DNA of 64,000 nucleotides from Pseudobutyrivibrio sp. (GTDB lineage: Bacteria > Bacillota > Clostridia > Lachnospirales > Lachnospiraceae): contig NZ_JAFUSK010000005.1 of assembly GCF_017471675.1 (NCBI RefSeq), positions 47,562-111,561 on the forward strand, written 5' to 3'. Position 1 is the first letter of the stretch. Each line of letters opens with the position of its first letter. The position numbers were made by a program, and so were the translations under genes. Shown here piece by piece: positions 36,574-45,389 of the stretch. The notes beneath the pieces are model-generated. The model saw only the letters and a list, made by a program, of their open reading frames with translations. It ran no database searches and had not been told where the DNA came from.

Positions 36574-37302
36574 ATGGTTAAGGTATATTATTTAATGCAC
36601 AGCTCATTTGTTGTTGAGCTTATGGATAGATATTTATTATTTGATTATTTTAACAGGGATGATTTATCTGCTAGCGTAGAGTACAGAGGTGGGTTGCCGG
36701 AATTTGATATTGAAAAGCCACTTTACGTTTTTGCCAGCAATGGTCGCAAGGATCATTACACTCAGGATATTTTTAATATTAATGGTGTAAGAAAATTTAT
36801 TCTTTCCAAAGATATTAAGATAAATAAAGGAATAGTAGAAAAGGAAAGAGTGCAGTTTGTAAAGCCACTTCATAAGTATGAGGTGGATGATATGAAAATC
36901 GAAACGCTTAGATCTAATGATGTGGGATTAGCCTTCGTTATAAGTGTAGGGGATTTTAATATATATTTTGCAGGCACTCTTAACTGGTGGAATGCTGAAG
37001 GCCGCGGAGAATTATACGGGGAGCAATATGGCAGAGAATACAGGCGATACCTAAAGCCTATTTTAAATCGTAAATTCGATATAGGATTTGTTCCTATGGA
37101 TGGAAGAATGGGGGAAGATGGGTACTTCCTTGGTATGGATTATTTTATCAAGCATATCGATTGCGATACCATTTTTCCAATGAATATGTGGGGGCAGTAT
37201 GAATGGATAAATAGGTTTAAGACCAGACCTGATGTGGCTAACCTGAAGGAGCGGGTGGTTGATATAGATAGAGAAAATATGATATTTGAAATAGAGGACT
37301 AG
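36574..37302 (+). CDS. Metallo-beta-lactamase-fold protein with a degenerate metal site
   Basis: A 242-aa protein with the strand order of the UlaG-like lactamase fold (YYLMHSSFVVELMDRYLLFDYF; FVISVGDFNIYFAGTLNWW; later MDGRMG and PMNMWG). Where active enzymes carry HxHxDH it reads NGRKDH, so two of the three motif histidines are missing and only Asp-His remain. It starts at ATG 36574 behind AAGGAGG. The stop is followed after one base by the glycosylase gene, implying an operon. Confidence 0.65.
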   Translation: MVKVYYLMHSSFVVELMDRYLLFDYFNRDDLSASVEYRGGLPEFDIEKPLYVFASNGRKDHYTQDIFNINGVRKFILSKDIKINKGIVEKERVQFVKPLHKYEVDDMKIETLRSNDVGLAFVISVGDFNIYFAGTLNWWNAEGRGELYGEQYGREYRRYLKPILNRKFDIGFVPMDGRMGEDGYFLGMDYFIKHIDCDTIFPMNMWGQYEWINRFKTRPDVANLKERVVDIDRENMIFEIED

Positions 37303-37303
37303 A

Positions 37304-38140
37304 ATGGTTTTTAGCAAAAAGCTTACAGCAGAAGAATTTAATCCTGAGGTTATAATGAACTCAGGGCAGGTCTTTAGAATGAAGCGTGAAACAAAAGGGG
37401 CAGATGGAATGCCTGATACCTATAGCGCATGTTCTGGAGACAATGATATATATTTTTATCTAAATAAGGAAACAGATACCTGGGATTTTGTCTGTGAAGA
37501 GAGCCAGTGGGAATTCTGGCAGAATTATTTTGACTTTAATACAGATTATGTTAAATACAATAATCTTATACGTAAGTCAAATGATAAATTTTTAAAAGAA
37601 TCTCTTATGGATTCCTTTGGTATGAGAATATTAAGACAGGATTTGTGGGAAGTATTTATTTCTTATGTAATATCACAGAATAATAACATTCCTAAGATAA
37701 AAAAATCAATTCAGTGTCTTTGCGATAGATATTCTGATGGAATTCATTTTCCAAAGGCTGATGTTTTAGCCTATATACCGCAGGATGAGCTTATGGATGG
37801 TACAGCTTTAGGCTACAGGGCAGATTACATAATTGGTATTTCAAAGCAGGTGGTTGAAGGGAAGCTTGATATTTTAAAAATCAGTCAAATGAGCTATGAG
37901 GATGCATATTCGGCGTTGCTTCAAATCAAAGGCATAGGTCCTAAGGTTGCCAATTGTATTATGCTTTATGGTTTTCATTTTATGGAAAGCTATCCTATTG
38001 ATACCTGGATGAAAAAGATAATTGCCGAGGATTACAGTAATTATTCTAAGAGTGAATATCTTGAATATATAAATAGTAGTTACAGCGGATTTGAAGGATA
38101 CGTTCAACAGCTTCAGTTTTATCATAAAAGGAATAAGTAA
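37304..38140 (+). CDS. 8-oxoguanine DNA glycosylase-like protein (OGG1 type)
   Basis: A 278-aa base-excision repair glycosylase/lyase. An OGG-N-like domain (1-105; NSGQVFRMKRE) precedes the helix-hairpin-helix-GPD domain LLQIKGIGPKVANCIMLYG, then YPIDTWMKK with the catalytic Asp; the lysine of the hairpin loop is present (GPKVAN). No iron-sulphur cysteine cluster. It starts one base after the preceding stop. Confidence 0.88.
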   Translation: MVFSKKLTAEEFNPEVIMNSGQVFRMKRETKGADGMPDTYSACSGDNDIYFYLNKETDTWDFVCEESQWEFWQNYFDFNTDYVKYNNLIRKSNDKFLKESLMDSFGMRILRQDLWEVFISYVISQNNNIPKIKKSIQCLCDRYSDGIHFPKADVLAYIPQDELMDGTALGYRADYIIGISKQVVEGKLDILKISQMSYEDAYSALLQIKGIGPKVANCIMLYGFHFMESYPIDTWMKKIIAEDYSNYSKSEYLEYINSSYSGFEGYVQQLQFYHKRNK

Positions 38141-38157
38141 CTTAGTGGGGATGAATA

Positions 38158-39090
38158 ATGTTTAAGTATCATTTATTGGCACTTTTGCTTGGCACAGTTT
38201 TAGATGCTGTATTTGGAAGAATATATAGTATATGGAATCCCTTTGATACAATAAAGGAATATGTACGCTTTTTGGATAGGGCACTACTTGGTGATGAAAT
38301 AATATTGATAGAAGATTCTAAACAACGTCAGCTTGGTCTATGGCTTGTGTTTTTAGTTATTGCTCCTGTGCTTGCTGTTGTTTTGTTCTTTAACATGTTA
38401 TTTTATGAAATCTCAATATTTACAGGTGTGATTTTTGAAGCATTTGCTACTTATCTATGTTTAGAAGGGCATTATCTTTTTTATGGCGGAAGAGCAGTTA
38501 TGTCAGAGTATTATGGAAGTGGCTTTGCTGCTATGAAAGGAATGGCAGAAAAATTCACTTCTTCTGGTAGTAAGGCAGATACAGCAGAGGCATTGACAAA
38601 GGAGACTATTACATTTATTGCCAGTGGTGCTACAGATTTAGTGTTAAATCCATTCTTAATAGCCTTTTTCTTTGGACCGGTAGGAGCTTTTTTGTATCGT
38701 TGTCTTCATATTATAGAAAGCCGGGTAGGAATCTTTAGCAATGGATGTAGCAAAGAAAATAGATATATGCTGTTTGGATATTATCCAGCAAAGCTTATTT
38801 ATTTAATAGGTTATATCCCAAACAGGATAAATGGGGCACTTACAGTATTTGCCGCCAAATATACCTTCGGCGATTTTAATGGCAAAAATGCCCAGTATAT
38901 TCACCTTAGAGATAGATTTAAAGCAGTGTCAGCTTATGCTGGGGCTTTGGGAATTACATTGAAAAACGGACATATTGGGGATGAGGATAATATAGCATCA
39001 CCAAAGGATTTAAGAACTGCAACCAATTTATTACGCAATACCTGTATGATATATCAGTTAATTTTAGTGATTTTATTATTAATTTTCTGA
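38158..39090 (+). CDS. cbiB: CbiB/CobD-type cobalamin biosynthesis protein
   Basis: A 310-aa membrane protein of the adenosylcobinamide-phosphate synthase family, which attaches the aminopropanol arm. It starts LLALLLGTVLDAVFGRIYSIWNP (relatives: LDxxxGDP.xxxHP), and contains SGATDLVLNPFLIAFFFGPVGAFLYRC and IPNRINGALT. The usual GDP and HP residues are replaced, so it may be a divergent paralogue; no other cobalamin genes are nearby. Confidence 0.75.
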   Translation: MFKYHLLALLLGTVLDAVFGRIYSIWNPFDTIKEYVRFLDRALLGDEIILIEDSKQRQLGLWLVFLVIAPVLAVVLFFNMLFYEISIFTGVIFEAFATYLCLEGHYLFYGGRAVMSEYYGSGFAAMKGMAEKFTSSGSKADTAEALTKETITFIASGATDLVLNPFLIAFFFGPVGAFLYRCLHIIESRVGIFSNGCSKENRYMLFGYYPAKLIYLIGYIPNRINGALTVFAAKYTFGDFNGKNAQYIHLRDRFKAVSAYAGALGITLKNGHIGDEDNIASPKDLRTATNLLRNTCMIYQLILVILLLIF

Positions 39091-39188
39091 AATACGGGTG
39101 GAATTTAAAAGTGCTTTGGATTATAATTTATTCAAGTATGTAGTAAGATTTAATTGGTTAAATATTTTGTAATATAGGAGGAATTGCT

Positions 39189-39350
39189 ATGTCTGCATTT
39201 TTATCTAGTTTTGCAAGTTATCTAATTAAAATGATCATACTGGTTGTTTTAGGCTTATGCGGAGGTTTTATTGGAATCAAGCTTCGCCAGTCTAGCGACA
39301 GGAAGAAGGGCATTACTGAAATGAATAGTGAGCCTTCTGAACAGGAATAA
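39189..39350 (+). CDS. Small single-pass membrane protein upstream of alaS
   Basis: A 53-aa protein behind TAGGAGG. One helix (LIKMIILVVLGLCGGFIGIKL) is followed by a basic then acidic tail (RQSSDRKKG, SEPSEQE). Its stop is 19 bases before the alaS start, so the two are co-transcribed. Short proteins of this layout before alaS are, to my recollection, common in Lachnospiraceae. Function unknown. Confidence 0.72.
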   Translation: MSAFLSSFASYLIKMIILVVLGLCGGFIGIKLRQSSDRKKGITEMNSEPSEQE

Positions 39351-39369
39351 TTTTTGGAGGACTATTGTT

Positions 39370-42021
39370 TTGAATAACGGTGTTAATGATTTACGACGCG
39401 CCTACTTGGAATTCTTTGAGAGCAAAGGTCATCTTTGTCTCAACAGTTTTTCTCTTGTACCACAGAATGATAACAGTTTACTTCTTATCAACGCTGGTAT
39501 GGCACCACTTAAGCCATACTTTACAGGTCAGGAGATTCCACCAAGAAGACGCGTCACAACATGTCAAAAATGTGTTAGAACAGGAGATATTGACAATGTA
39601 GGTAAGACGGCTCGCCATCTTACTTTTTTTGAGATGCTTGGTAACTTCTCTTTTGGTGATTATTTCAAGCACGAGGCTATTGCCTGGTCTTGGGAATTCT
39701 TAACAGAAGTACTTAAGCTTGATCCTAATCGTCTTTATCCATCTATTTATGGAGAGGACGAGGAAGCCTTTGAAATTTGGACGAAGGAAGTTGGCGTTGC
39801 ACCAGAGCGCATCACTCGTTTCTATCGCGACCCTGAAACAGGAGAGTGTGATAACTTCTGGGAGCATGGTGCTGGTCCTTGCGGTCCTTGTTCAGAGTTT
39901 TATTACGATCGTGGAGAAAAATACGGATGCGGTAAGCCAGATTGTAAGGTTGGCTGCGATTGCGACCGTTACATGGAGGTTTGGAACAACGTATTTACAC
40001 AGTTCAACGGTGATGGCCAAGGCGGTTATGAAGAGCTTGCTCAGAAGAACATCGATACAGGTATGGGTCTTGAGCGTCTTGCTGTTGTTATGCAGGATGT
40101 AGATTCTGTATTTGATATTGATACAATGAAGGCTATTCGTGATAAGATTTGTGAAATGTCAGGTAAGCAGTATCAGGTAGATGCTCTTGATGACGTATCA
40201 ATCCGTCTTATTACTGACCATATTCGTTCATCTACATTCCTTATTTCTGATGGTGTTACACCTTCAAACGAAGGTAGAGGCTATGTTCTTCGTCGTCTTA
40301 TCAGACGTGCTGCAAAGCATGGTCGTGCTCTTGGAATTGATGGTCTTTTCATGGCTAAGCTTTCTGAGACAGTTATTAATGAATGTAAGGATGGCTATCC
40401 AGAGCTTTGGGAGAAGAGAGAATTCATCTTCAAGACTCTCACAGCAGAGGAAGAGCAGTTCAACAAGACTATCGATAAGGGTCTTGAAATCCTTGCTAAG
40501 ATGGAAGAAGAGCTTAAGGCATCTGGAGCTAAGGAGCTTTCAGGTGAGAACACATTTAAACTTTACGATACTTACGGATTCCCTGTAGACCTTACAGCAG
40601 AAATCCTTGAGGAAAAGGGCTTTGGATATGACGCTGCAGGCTTTGAGGCTTGCATGGAGGAGCAGAGACAGAAGGCTCGTGCTGCTCGTAAAGAGACAAA
40701 TTACATGGGTGCTGATGCATCTGTTTATGATGATATCGATTTAAATGTTACATCTGAGTTTGTTGGCTACGACAAGACTACATCTGAGTCTACTGTTACA
40801 GTACTTACTACAGAGACTGAGATTGTTGATACAATTGCAGAAGGAACAGTTGGTACAATCATCGTTCCTGAAACTCCTTTCTATGCTACAATGGGTGGCC
40901 AGATTGGTGATACAGGTATCATCTCTACACCAAACGGTGAGTTTGAAGTAAAGGATACTATCAAGCTCAAGGGTGGTAAGATTGGCCACGTTGGTGAAAT
41001 GAAGTCAGGTATGATTAAGGTTGGTGATAAGGTTACACTTAAGGTTGACGCTGCTCGCCGCGCTCGTATCTGCAAGAACCATTCAGCTACTCACCTTCTT
41101 CAGAAGGCACTTCGCGAGGTACTTGGTACACACGTAGAGCAGAAGGGTTCATACCAGGATGCTGACAGAACACGTTTCGATTTCTCTCACTTCTCAGCTA
41201 TGACTGATGAGGAAATCGCAAAGGTTGAAAAGATGGTTAACGACAAGATTGCTGAAGGACTTGCAGTTACTACAGCTATCATGTCTATCGACGAAGCTAA
41301 GAAGAGCGGTGCTATGGCTCTCTTTGGTGAGAAATATGGCGAAGAAGTTCGCGTTGTTAAGATGGGAGATTTCTCAACAGAGCTTTGTGGTGGTACACAT
41401 GTATCTAACACATCAGAAATCTCTGCATTCAAGATTCTTTCAGAAAGCGGTGTAGCTGCTGGTACACGTCGTATCGAAGCTATCACAGGTGCTGCTGTAT
41501 TTGAATACTATGCAGATATCGAGGCTAAGCTTAATGCTGTAGCTACAGCTCTTAAGTGTCAGCCAGCAGATGTAGAAGAAAAGATTGCTCATCTTCAGAA
41601 GCAGCTTAAGGAGACAAATTCTGAACTTGAATCTATGAAGGCTAAGGCAGCTCAGGCAGCAGTTGGCGATGTTATGGATTCAGTAGTTGAGGTTAAGGGA
41701 GTTAAGCTTCTTGCAACATCAGTAGCTGGTGTTGATATGAATGGACTTCGTGACCTTGGCGATGATCTTAAGAATAAGCTTGGTGAAGGCGTTATCGTTC
41801 TTGCATCTGACTGTGATGGTAAGGTTAACCTTGTTGTTATGGCTACTGATGCAGCTCAGAAGGCAGGCGCTCATGCTGGTAACCTTGTTAAGGCTATTGC
41901 ACCTAAGGTTGGCGGTGGCGGCGGTGGTCGTCCAAACATGGCTCAGGCTGGTGGAAAGAACCCAGCAGGCATTGCAGATGCACTTGCAGAAGCCAAAACA
42001 GTACTTGAGGGTATGATATAA
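39370..42021 (+). CDS. alaS: Alanyl-tRNA synthetase
   Basis: An 883-aa synthetase, normal length. Class II catalytic core (KPYFTGQEIPPRRRVTTCQKC, TFFEMLGNFSFGDYFK), editing domain with HSATHLLQKALR and the CGGTHV zinc motif, and the C-terminal oligomerisation domain ending in GGGGGGRPNMAQAGGK. The start is TTG 39370 behind GGAGG; upstream in-frame GTG 39328 would overlap the small membrane protein. No T-box leader is visible. Codon use indicates strong expression. Confidence 0.96.
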   Translation: MNNGVNDLRRAYLEFFESKGHLCLNSFSLVPQNDNSLLLINAGMAPLKPYFTGQEIPPRRRVTTCQKCVRTGDIDNVGKTARHLTFFEMLGNFSFGDYFKHEAIAWSWEFLTEVLKLDPNRLYPSIYGEDEEAFEIWTKEVGVAPERITRFYRDPETGECDNFWEHGAGPCGPCSEFYYDRGEKYGCGKPDCKVGCDCDRYMEVWNNVFTQFNGDGQGGYEELAQKNIDTGMGLERLAVVMQDVDSVFDIDTMKAIRDKICEMSGKQYQVDALDDVSIRLITDHIRSSTFLISDGVTPSNEGRGYVLRRLIRRAAKHGRALGIDGLFMAKLSETVINECKDGYPELWEKREFIFKTLTAEEEQFNKTIDKGLEILAKMEEELKASGAKELSGENTFKLYDTYGFPVDLTAEILEEKGFGYDAAGFEACMEEQRQKARAARKETNYMGADASVYDDIDLNVTSEFVGYDKTTSESTVTVLTTETEIVDTIAEGTVGTIIVPETPFYATMGGQIGDTGIISTPNGEFEVKDTIKLKGGKIGHVGEMKSGMIKVGDKVTLKVDAARRARICKNHSATHLLQKALREVLGTHVEQKGSYQDADRTRFDFSHFSAMTDEEIAKVEKMVNDKIAEGLAVTTAIMSIDEAKKSGAMALFGEKYGEEVRVVKMGDFSTELCGGTHVSNTSEISAFKILSESGVAAGTRRIEAITGAAVFEYYADIEAKLNAVATALKCQPADVEEKIAHLQKQLKETNSELESMKAKAAQAAVGDVMDSVVEVKGVKLLATSVAGVDMNGLRDLGDDLKNKLGEGVIVLASDCDGKVNLVVMATDAAQKAGAHAGNLVKAIAPKVGGGGGGRPNMAQAGGKNPAGIADALAEAKTVLEGMI

Positions 42022-42043
42022 GCTACTAGTAAATAACAGAATT

Positions 42044-42089
42044 AAATATTTCTCATTCCAGGCTTTGTGCCGGGGTGAGAAATATTTTT
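42044..42089 (+). terminator. Terminator of alaS
   Basis: AAATATTTCTCA (42044-42055) pairs with TGAGAAATATTT (42076-42087), with further pairing across the loop, ending in TTTTTG. Confidence 0.85.
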
Positions 42090-42187
42090 GTTATTAACCC
42101 TAGTAGCTTTATATTTTTTCTTTTTCACATTTTTGACAATACTTTTAGATAGTATATGGGTTGATACTAAAAGTGGAGGACATAACA

Positions 42188-43180
42188 ATGAAGGGTATTA
42201 CTAGAAGAATACTTAGACAACTGGCGTTATTTATAGCTGTTGTTTTTGTTGTGGAATGTGTTAATTCAGGACACAATGTAGCCAATGCAGCTATTATCGT
42301 ACCCCAGACAGATTACATGTTTGATGCTGAATATTATGCCAGAACAAATCCTGATATAGCAGCTTTTTATGGTACTGATTTTGACGTTTTGCTTAAGCAT
42401 TACGTAACAAAGGGTAAATGGGAAGGAAGAACGCCTTATGCAAATGCAGTGGCTTTTAATCCTTCTAATTTAGCAAATAATGAGATGCCACAGGTTACAG
42501 ATCCTACTGGTACACTTATCCAGCCAAATCAAACAGATGATATATACAAAGCTTTGTTTATTGGTAATTCTATTACAATACATCCTTTATGCAGTTACTG
42601 GTGGGGTTCTTGGGGAATGGCTGCAAGCTCACCTGAAAAGGACTATGTGCATCAGACCGTTAGCGGTTTGCAGATGATGTACCCATTAGTAGATTATGAT
42701 GTTGTAGGCTTTTCTACCTGGGAAAGAAGCTCTGTTCGCTCTAAAATATTACCTAATCTCGATACAATTCTTGCTAAAGATTACGACCTTGTGGTAATTC
42801 AGGTTGGAGAGAATATCAAAAGCATGAAAAATTTTAAAGAGGACTACGAGATATTAGTTCAGTATATACAAAAGAGTGTGCCAACAGCTAAGGTAATCTT
42901 AGTTGGAGATTTTTGGCGTATGTCAGGTAGAGATAGCATAAAAAAGAGTGTTGCCGATGAATTAGGGCTCGATTATATTGATATTTCTGCCATAAGGAAT
43001 AATTCAAGCTATACATCAGGCATTGGCCAAAGAGTGTCAGGAAATGATGGAAGAATTCATAGAGTAAATGATAGTGCAGTTGCAATTCATCCTAATGACA
43101 AGGCTATGTCATATATTGCAGATGGAATTATTCAAGCTGTTAATAGGGAAAATATTCAAATAATAGTTGACGAATATTGA
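42188..43180 (+). CDS. Secreted SGNH/GDSL-type hydrolase
   Basis: A 330-aa exported protein. Signal peptide (1-37, cleavage near ANAA). Residues 40-90 form a short module YMFDAEYYARTNPDIAAFYG...HYVTKGKWEGR that recurs in secreted Lachnospiraceae proteins. The SGNH domain follows: FIGNSIT (block I, Asn for Asp), VVIQVGENIK (block III) and AIHPND (catalytic His). Probably an esterase or deacetylase acting on the cell surface or plant polysaccharide; substrate unknown. ATG 42188 follows GGAGG. Confidence 0.78.
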   Translation: MKGITRRILRQLALFIAVVFVVECVNSGHNVANAAIIVPQTDYMFDAEYYARTNPDIAAFYGTDFDVLLKHYVTKGKWEGRTPYANAVAFNPSNLANNEMPQVTDPTGTLIQPNQTDDIYKALFIGNSITIHPLCSYWWGSWGMAASSPEKDYVHQTVSGLQMMYPLVDYDVVGFSTWERSSVRSKILPNLDTILAKDYDLVVIQVGENIKSMKNFKEDYEILVQYIQKSVPTAKVILVGDFWRMSGRDSIKKSVADELGLDYIDISAIRNNSSYTSGIGQRVSGNDGRIHRVNDSAVAIHPNDKAMSYIADGIIQAVNRENIQIIVDEY

Positions 43181-43194
43181 TTTTATGCTATAAT
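43167..43194 (+). promoter_or_regulatory. Promoter of rpsU
   Basis: TTGACG (43167-43172) and perfect TATAAT (43189-43194) are 16 bp apart; the -35 box lies within the last codons of the hydrolase gene. Confidence 0.7.
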
Positions 43195-43259
43195 GCTTGT
43201 TAGTGCTTTAGAATATATTAAGTACAAGTCCCCAGATGGAGGGAGGTTAGGATTAGACT

Positions 43260-43433
43260 ATGTCATATGTTACAGTTAAAGAAAACGAATCATTAGACAG
43301 CGCTCTTCGTAGATTTAAGAGAAACTGTGCTAAGGCTGGTATCCAGCAGGAGATTCGTAAGCGTGAGCACTATGAGAAGCCTTCAGTAAAGCGTAAGAAG
43401 AAGTCTGAGGCTGCTAGAAAGCGTAAGTTCTAA
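43260..43433 (+). CDS. rpsU: Small ribosomal subunit protein bS21
   Basis: A 57-aa ribosomal protein: [19 protein letters not shown] and the basic tail [18 protein letters not shown] are diagnostic. It lies in the 30S platform near the anti-Shine-Dalgarno end of 16S rRNA. The strong GGAGGGAGG sequence ends 12 bases before the ATG, wider than usual. Own promoter and terminator. Confidence 0.96.
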   Translation: MSYVTVKENESLDSALRRFKRNCAKAGIQQEIRKREHYEKPSVKRKKKSEAARKRKF

Positions 43434-43461
43434 TTTACGTTTGAGAATTTATGAAATCATG

Positions 43462-43497
43462 GCCTGTACCAGTTTATGTTGGTACAGGCTATTTTTC
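43462..43497 (+). terminator. Terminator of rpsU
   Basis: GCCTGTACCA (43462-43471) pairs perfectly with TGGTACAGGC (43480-43489), followed by TATTTTT. Confidence 0.92.
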
Positions 43498-43566
43498 GGT
43501 TTACGTACAATCTAACGTGGAGTTGAGTAATTTCTCTCAGCTCTAAATAATAAAACAGTTATGTGA

Positions 43567-43746
43567 GCGGACTAGTAAAGTAGGCAAGCGCGAGGAGGGT
43601 GCTGAATGTCCTGTGGACATTCGCTTAGCACCGACCGGAGTGAAACGGAGATGCTCCATGCCAAGTAAGGAGGGACCCTTTAGGGAGGATACCTTACTTG
43701 AGTATGGAAGGTGGCCTCCGGGAGCGTGTAATACTAAGAGGTCCGC
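43567..43746 (+). ncRNA. Structured leader RNA of prfC
   Basis: A 180-nt domain closed by GCGGAC-TAGT (43567-43576) with ACTA (43733-43736) and GTCCGC (43741-43746). Inside: GCGCGAGGA (43588-43596); a nested hairpin GGTGCT/AGCACC with GAATGTCC/GGACATTC (43598-43632); AAGTAAGG/CCTTACTT (43663-43699) with inner CCCT/AGGG; and ATGGAAGGTGG, CCTCCGGGAGC at 43704-43725. The two conserved strings and the closing layout match 8273-8394. A further hairpin GCCTGT/ACAGGC lies just before the ribosome site. I cannot match it to a named riboswitch class. Confidence 0.55.
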
Positions 43747-43799
43747 GGATTATATTAATGCCTGTAGACGTAACAGGCGGGTTATATTTTGGAGGTTAT

Positions 43800-45389
43800 A
43801 TGGCTCGTTCAGTTGAAGAAGAAATTAAGAGACGACGTACTTTTGCGATTATTTCCCACCCTGATGCCGGTAAGACTACACTTACCGAGAAGTTCTTATT
43901 ATACGGTGGACAGATTAATCTTGCAGGTTCTGTAAAGGGTAAGGCTACAGCCAGACATGCAGTATCTGACTGGATGGAGATAGAGAAGGAAAGAGGTATT
44001 TCTGTAACTTCATCTGTACTTCAGTTTGAATATGATGGTTATTGTATCAATATCTTGGATACACCTGGACATCAGGATTTCTCCGAGGATACATACCGTA
44101 CACTTATGGCCGCAGATTCAGCGGTAATGGTAATCGATGCATCAAAGGGTGTTGAGGCGCAGACCAGAAAGCTTTTTAAGGTTTGTGTTATGAGACATAT
44201 ACCTATATTTACATTTATTAATAAGATGGATAGGGATGCTAATGATACATTTGAGCTTCTTGACGATATTGAAAATGAGCTTGGTATTGCTACAGTTCCT
44301 GTTAACTGGCCAATTGGTTCAGGTAAGGAATTTAAGGGTGTTTATGATAGAAATACTAGATGTGTTCGCATGTTCTCTGACACTCAAAAGGGAACAAAGC
44401 AGGGTGAGGAACGCATAGTTTCGATTGATGATCCTGCCCTTATAGAAGAGATTGGTAAGGATAAGTACGACCAGCTTATGGAAGAGCTTGAGCTATTAGA
44501 TGGTGCAGGTGCTGAATTTGACCAGGAACAGGTTACAGCCGGTGAGCTTAGTCCTGTATTCTTTGGTTCAGCCCTTACTAACTTTGGTGTTGAGACATTC
44601 CTTGAACATTTCCTTCAGATGACATATAGTCCACTTCCTCGTAAAAGTGATGCAGGAGAGATTAGTCCATTTTCTGAGGATTTTTCAGCATTTGTATTTA
44701 AGATTCAGGCTAATATGAATAAGGCTCACAGAGATAGAGTAGCATTTCTTCGTATTTGCTCAGGCACATTTGATGCCTCAAAGGATTATCTACACGTGCA
44801 GGGAGGACGTAAGGCAAAGCTATCGGCTCCACAGCAGATGATGGCTGATGAGCGTAAGATAGTTGATAAGGCCTATGCAGGTGATATTATCGGCGTATTT
44901 GATCCAGGCTTATATAGCATTGGAGATACATTTACATCAGCTAAGAAGCCATTTAAGTTTGAAGGTATTCCTACATTCGCACCAGAGCATTTTGCCCGTG
45001 TTCGTCAGATTGATACCATGAAGCGTAAGCAATTTATGAAGGGAATCACTCAGATTGCCCAGGAAGGTGCTATCCAGATTTTCCAGGAGTTTAACACTGG
45101 TATGGAGGAAATCATCGTAGGTGTTGTAGGTGTACTTCAGTTTGATGTATTGAAATACAGATTAAATAACGAGTACAATGTTGAAATTGCACTTGAGAAT
45201 CTTCCTTATGAGCATATTAGATGGATTGAGGGAGATTACGACCTGGATAAAATTTCAGGCACATCTGATATGAAGAAGATTAAAGATTTAAAAGATAGAC
45301 CACTGTTGCTATTTGTTAACTCATGGTCTGTTGGTATGGTCTTAGATAGAAATGAAGGCCTAGTATTATCGGAGTTTGGTACGAACTAA
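43800..45389 (+). CDS. prfC: Peptide chain release factor 3
   Basis: A 529-aa translational GTPase that recycles RF1/RF2 from the ribosome. G1 HPDAGKTT, G3 DTPGHQDF and G4 NKMD are intact, with RF3-specific segments EKERGISVTSSVLQFEYD and the C-terminal domain. The start is ATG 43800 behind GGAGG; in-frame codons upstream lie in the structured leader. Unusually long structured leader for this gene. The next gene's ATG follows within one base of the stop. Confidence 0.95.
   Translation: MARSVEEEIKRRRTFAIISHPDAGKTTLTEKFLLYGGQINLAGSVKGKATARHAVSDWMEIEKERGISVTSSVLQFEYDGYCINILDTPGHQDFSEDTYRTLMAADSAVMVIDASKGVEAQTRKLFKVCVMRHIPIFTFINKMDRDANDTFELLDDIENELGIATVPVNWPIGSGKEFKGVYDRNTRCVRMFSDTQKGTKQGEERIVSIDDPALIEEIGKDKYDQLMEELELLDGAGAEFDQEQVTAGELSPVFFGSALTNFGVETFLEHFLQMTYSPLPRKSDAGEISPFSEDFSAFVFKIQANMNKAHRDRVAFLRICSGTFDASKDYLHVQGGRKAKLSAPQQMMADERKIVDKAYAGDIIGVFDPGLYSIGDTFTSAKKPFKFEGIPTFAPEHFARVRQIDTMKRKQFMKGITQIAQEGAIQIFQEFNTGMEEIIVGVVGVLQFDVLKYRLNNEYNVEIALENLPYEHIRWIEGDYDLDKISGTSDMKKIKDLKDRPLLLFVNSWSVGMVLDRNEGLVLSEFGTN

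Noticed and set aside
39091-39369. T-box leader for alaS
   Set aside because: No specifier stem or GGTGG-type antiterminator is present; the space is taken by the 53-aa membrane protein gene.
39719-40588. Additional plus-strand frames within alaS
   Set aside because: Shadow frames of a strongly codon-biased gene.
43698-43799. N-terminal extension of prfC
   Set aside because: The codons fall in the structured leader and the GGAGG-ATG at 43791-43802 gives the standard RF3 start.
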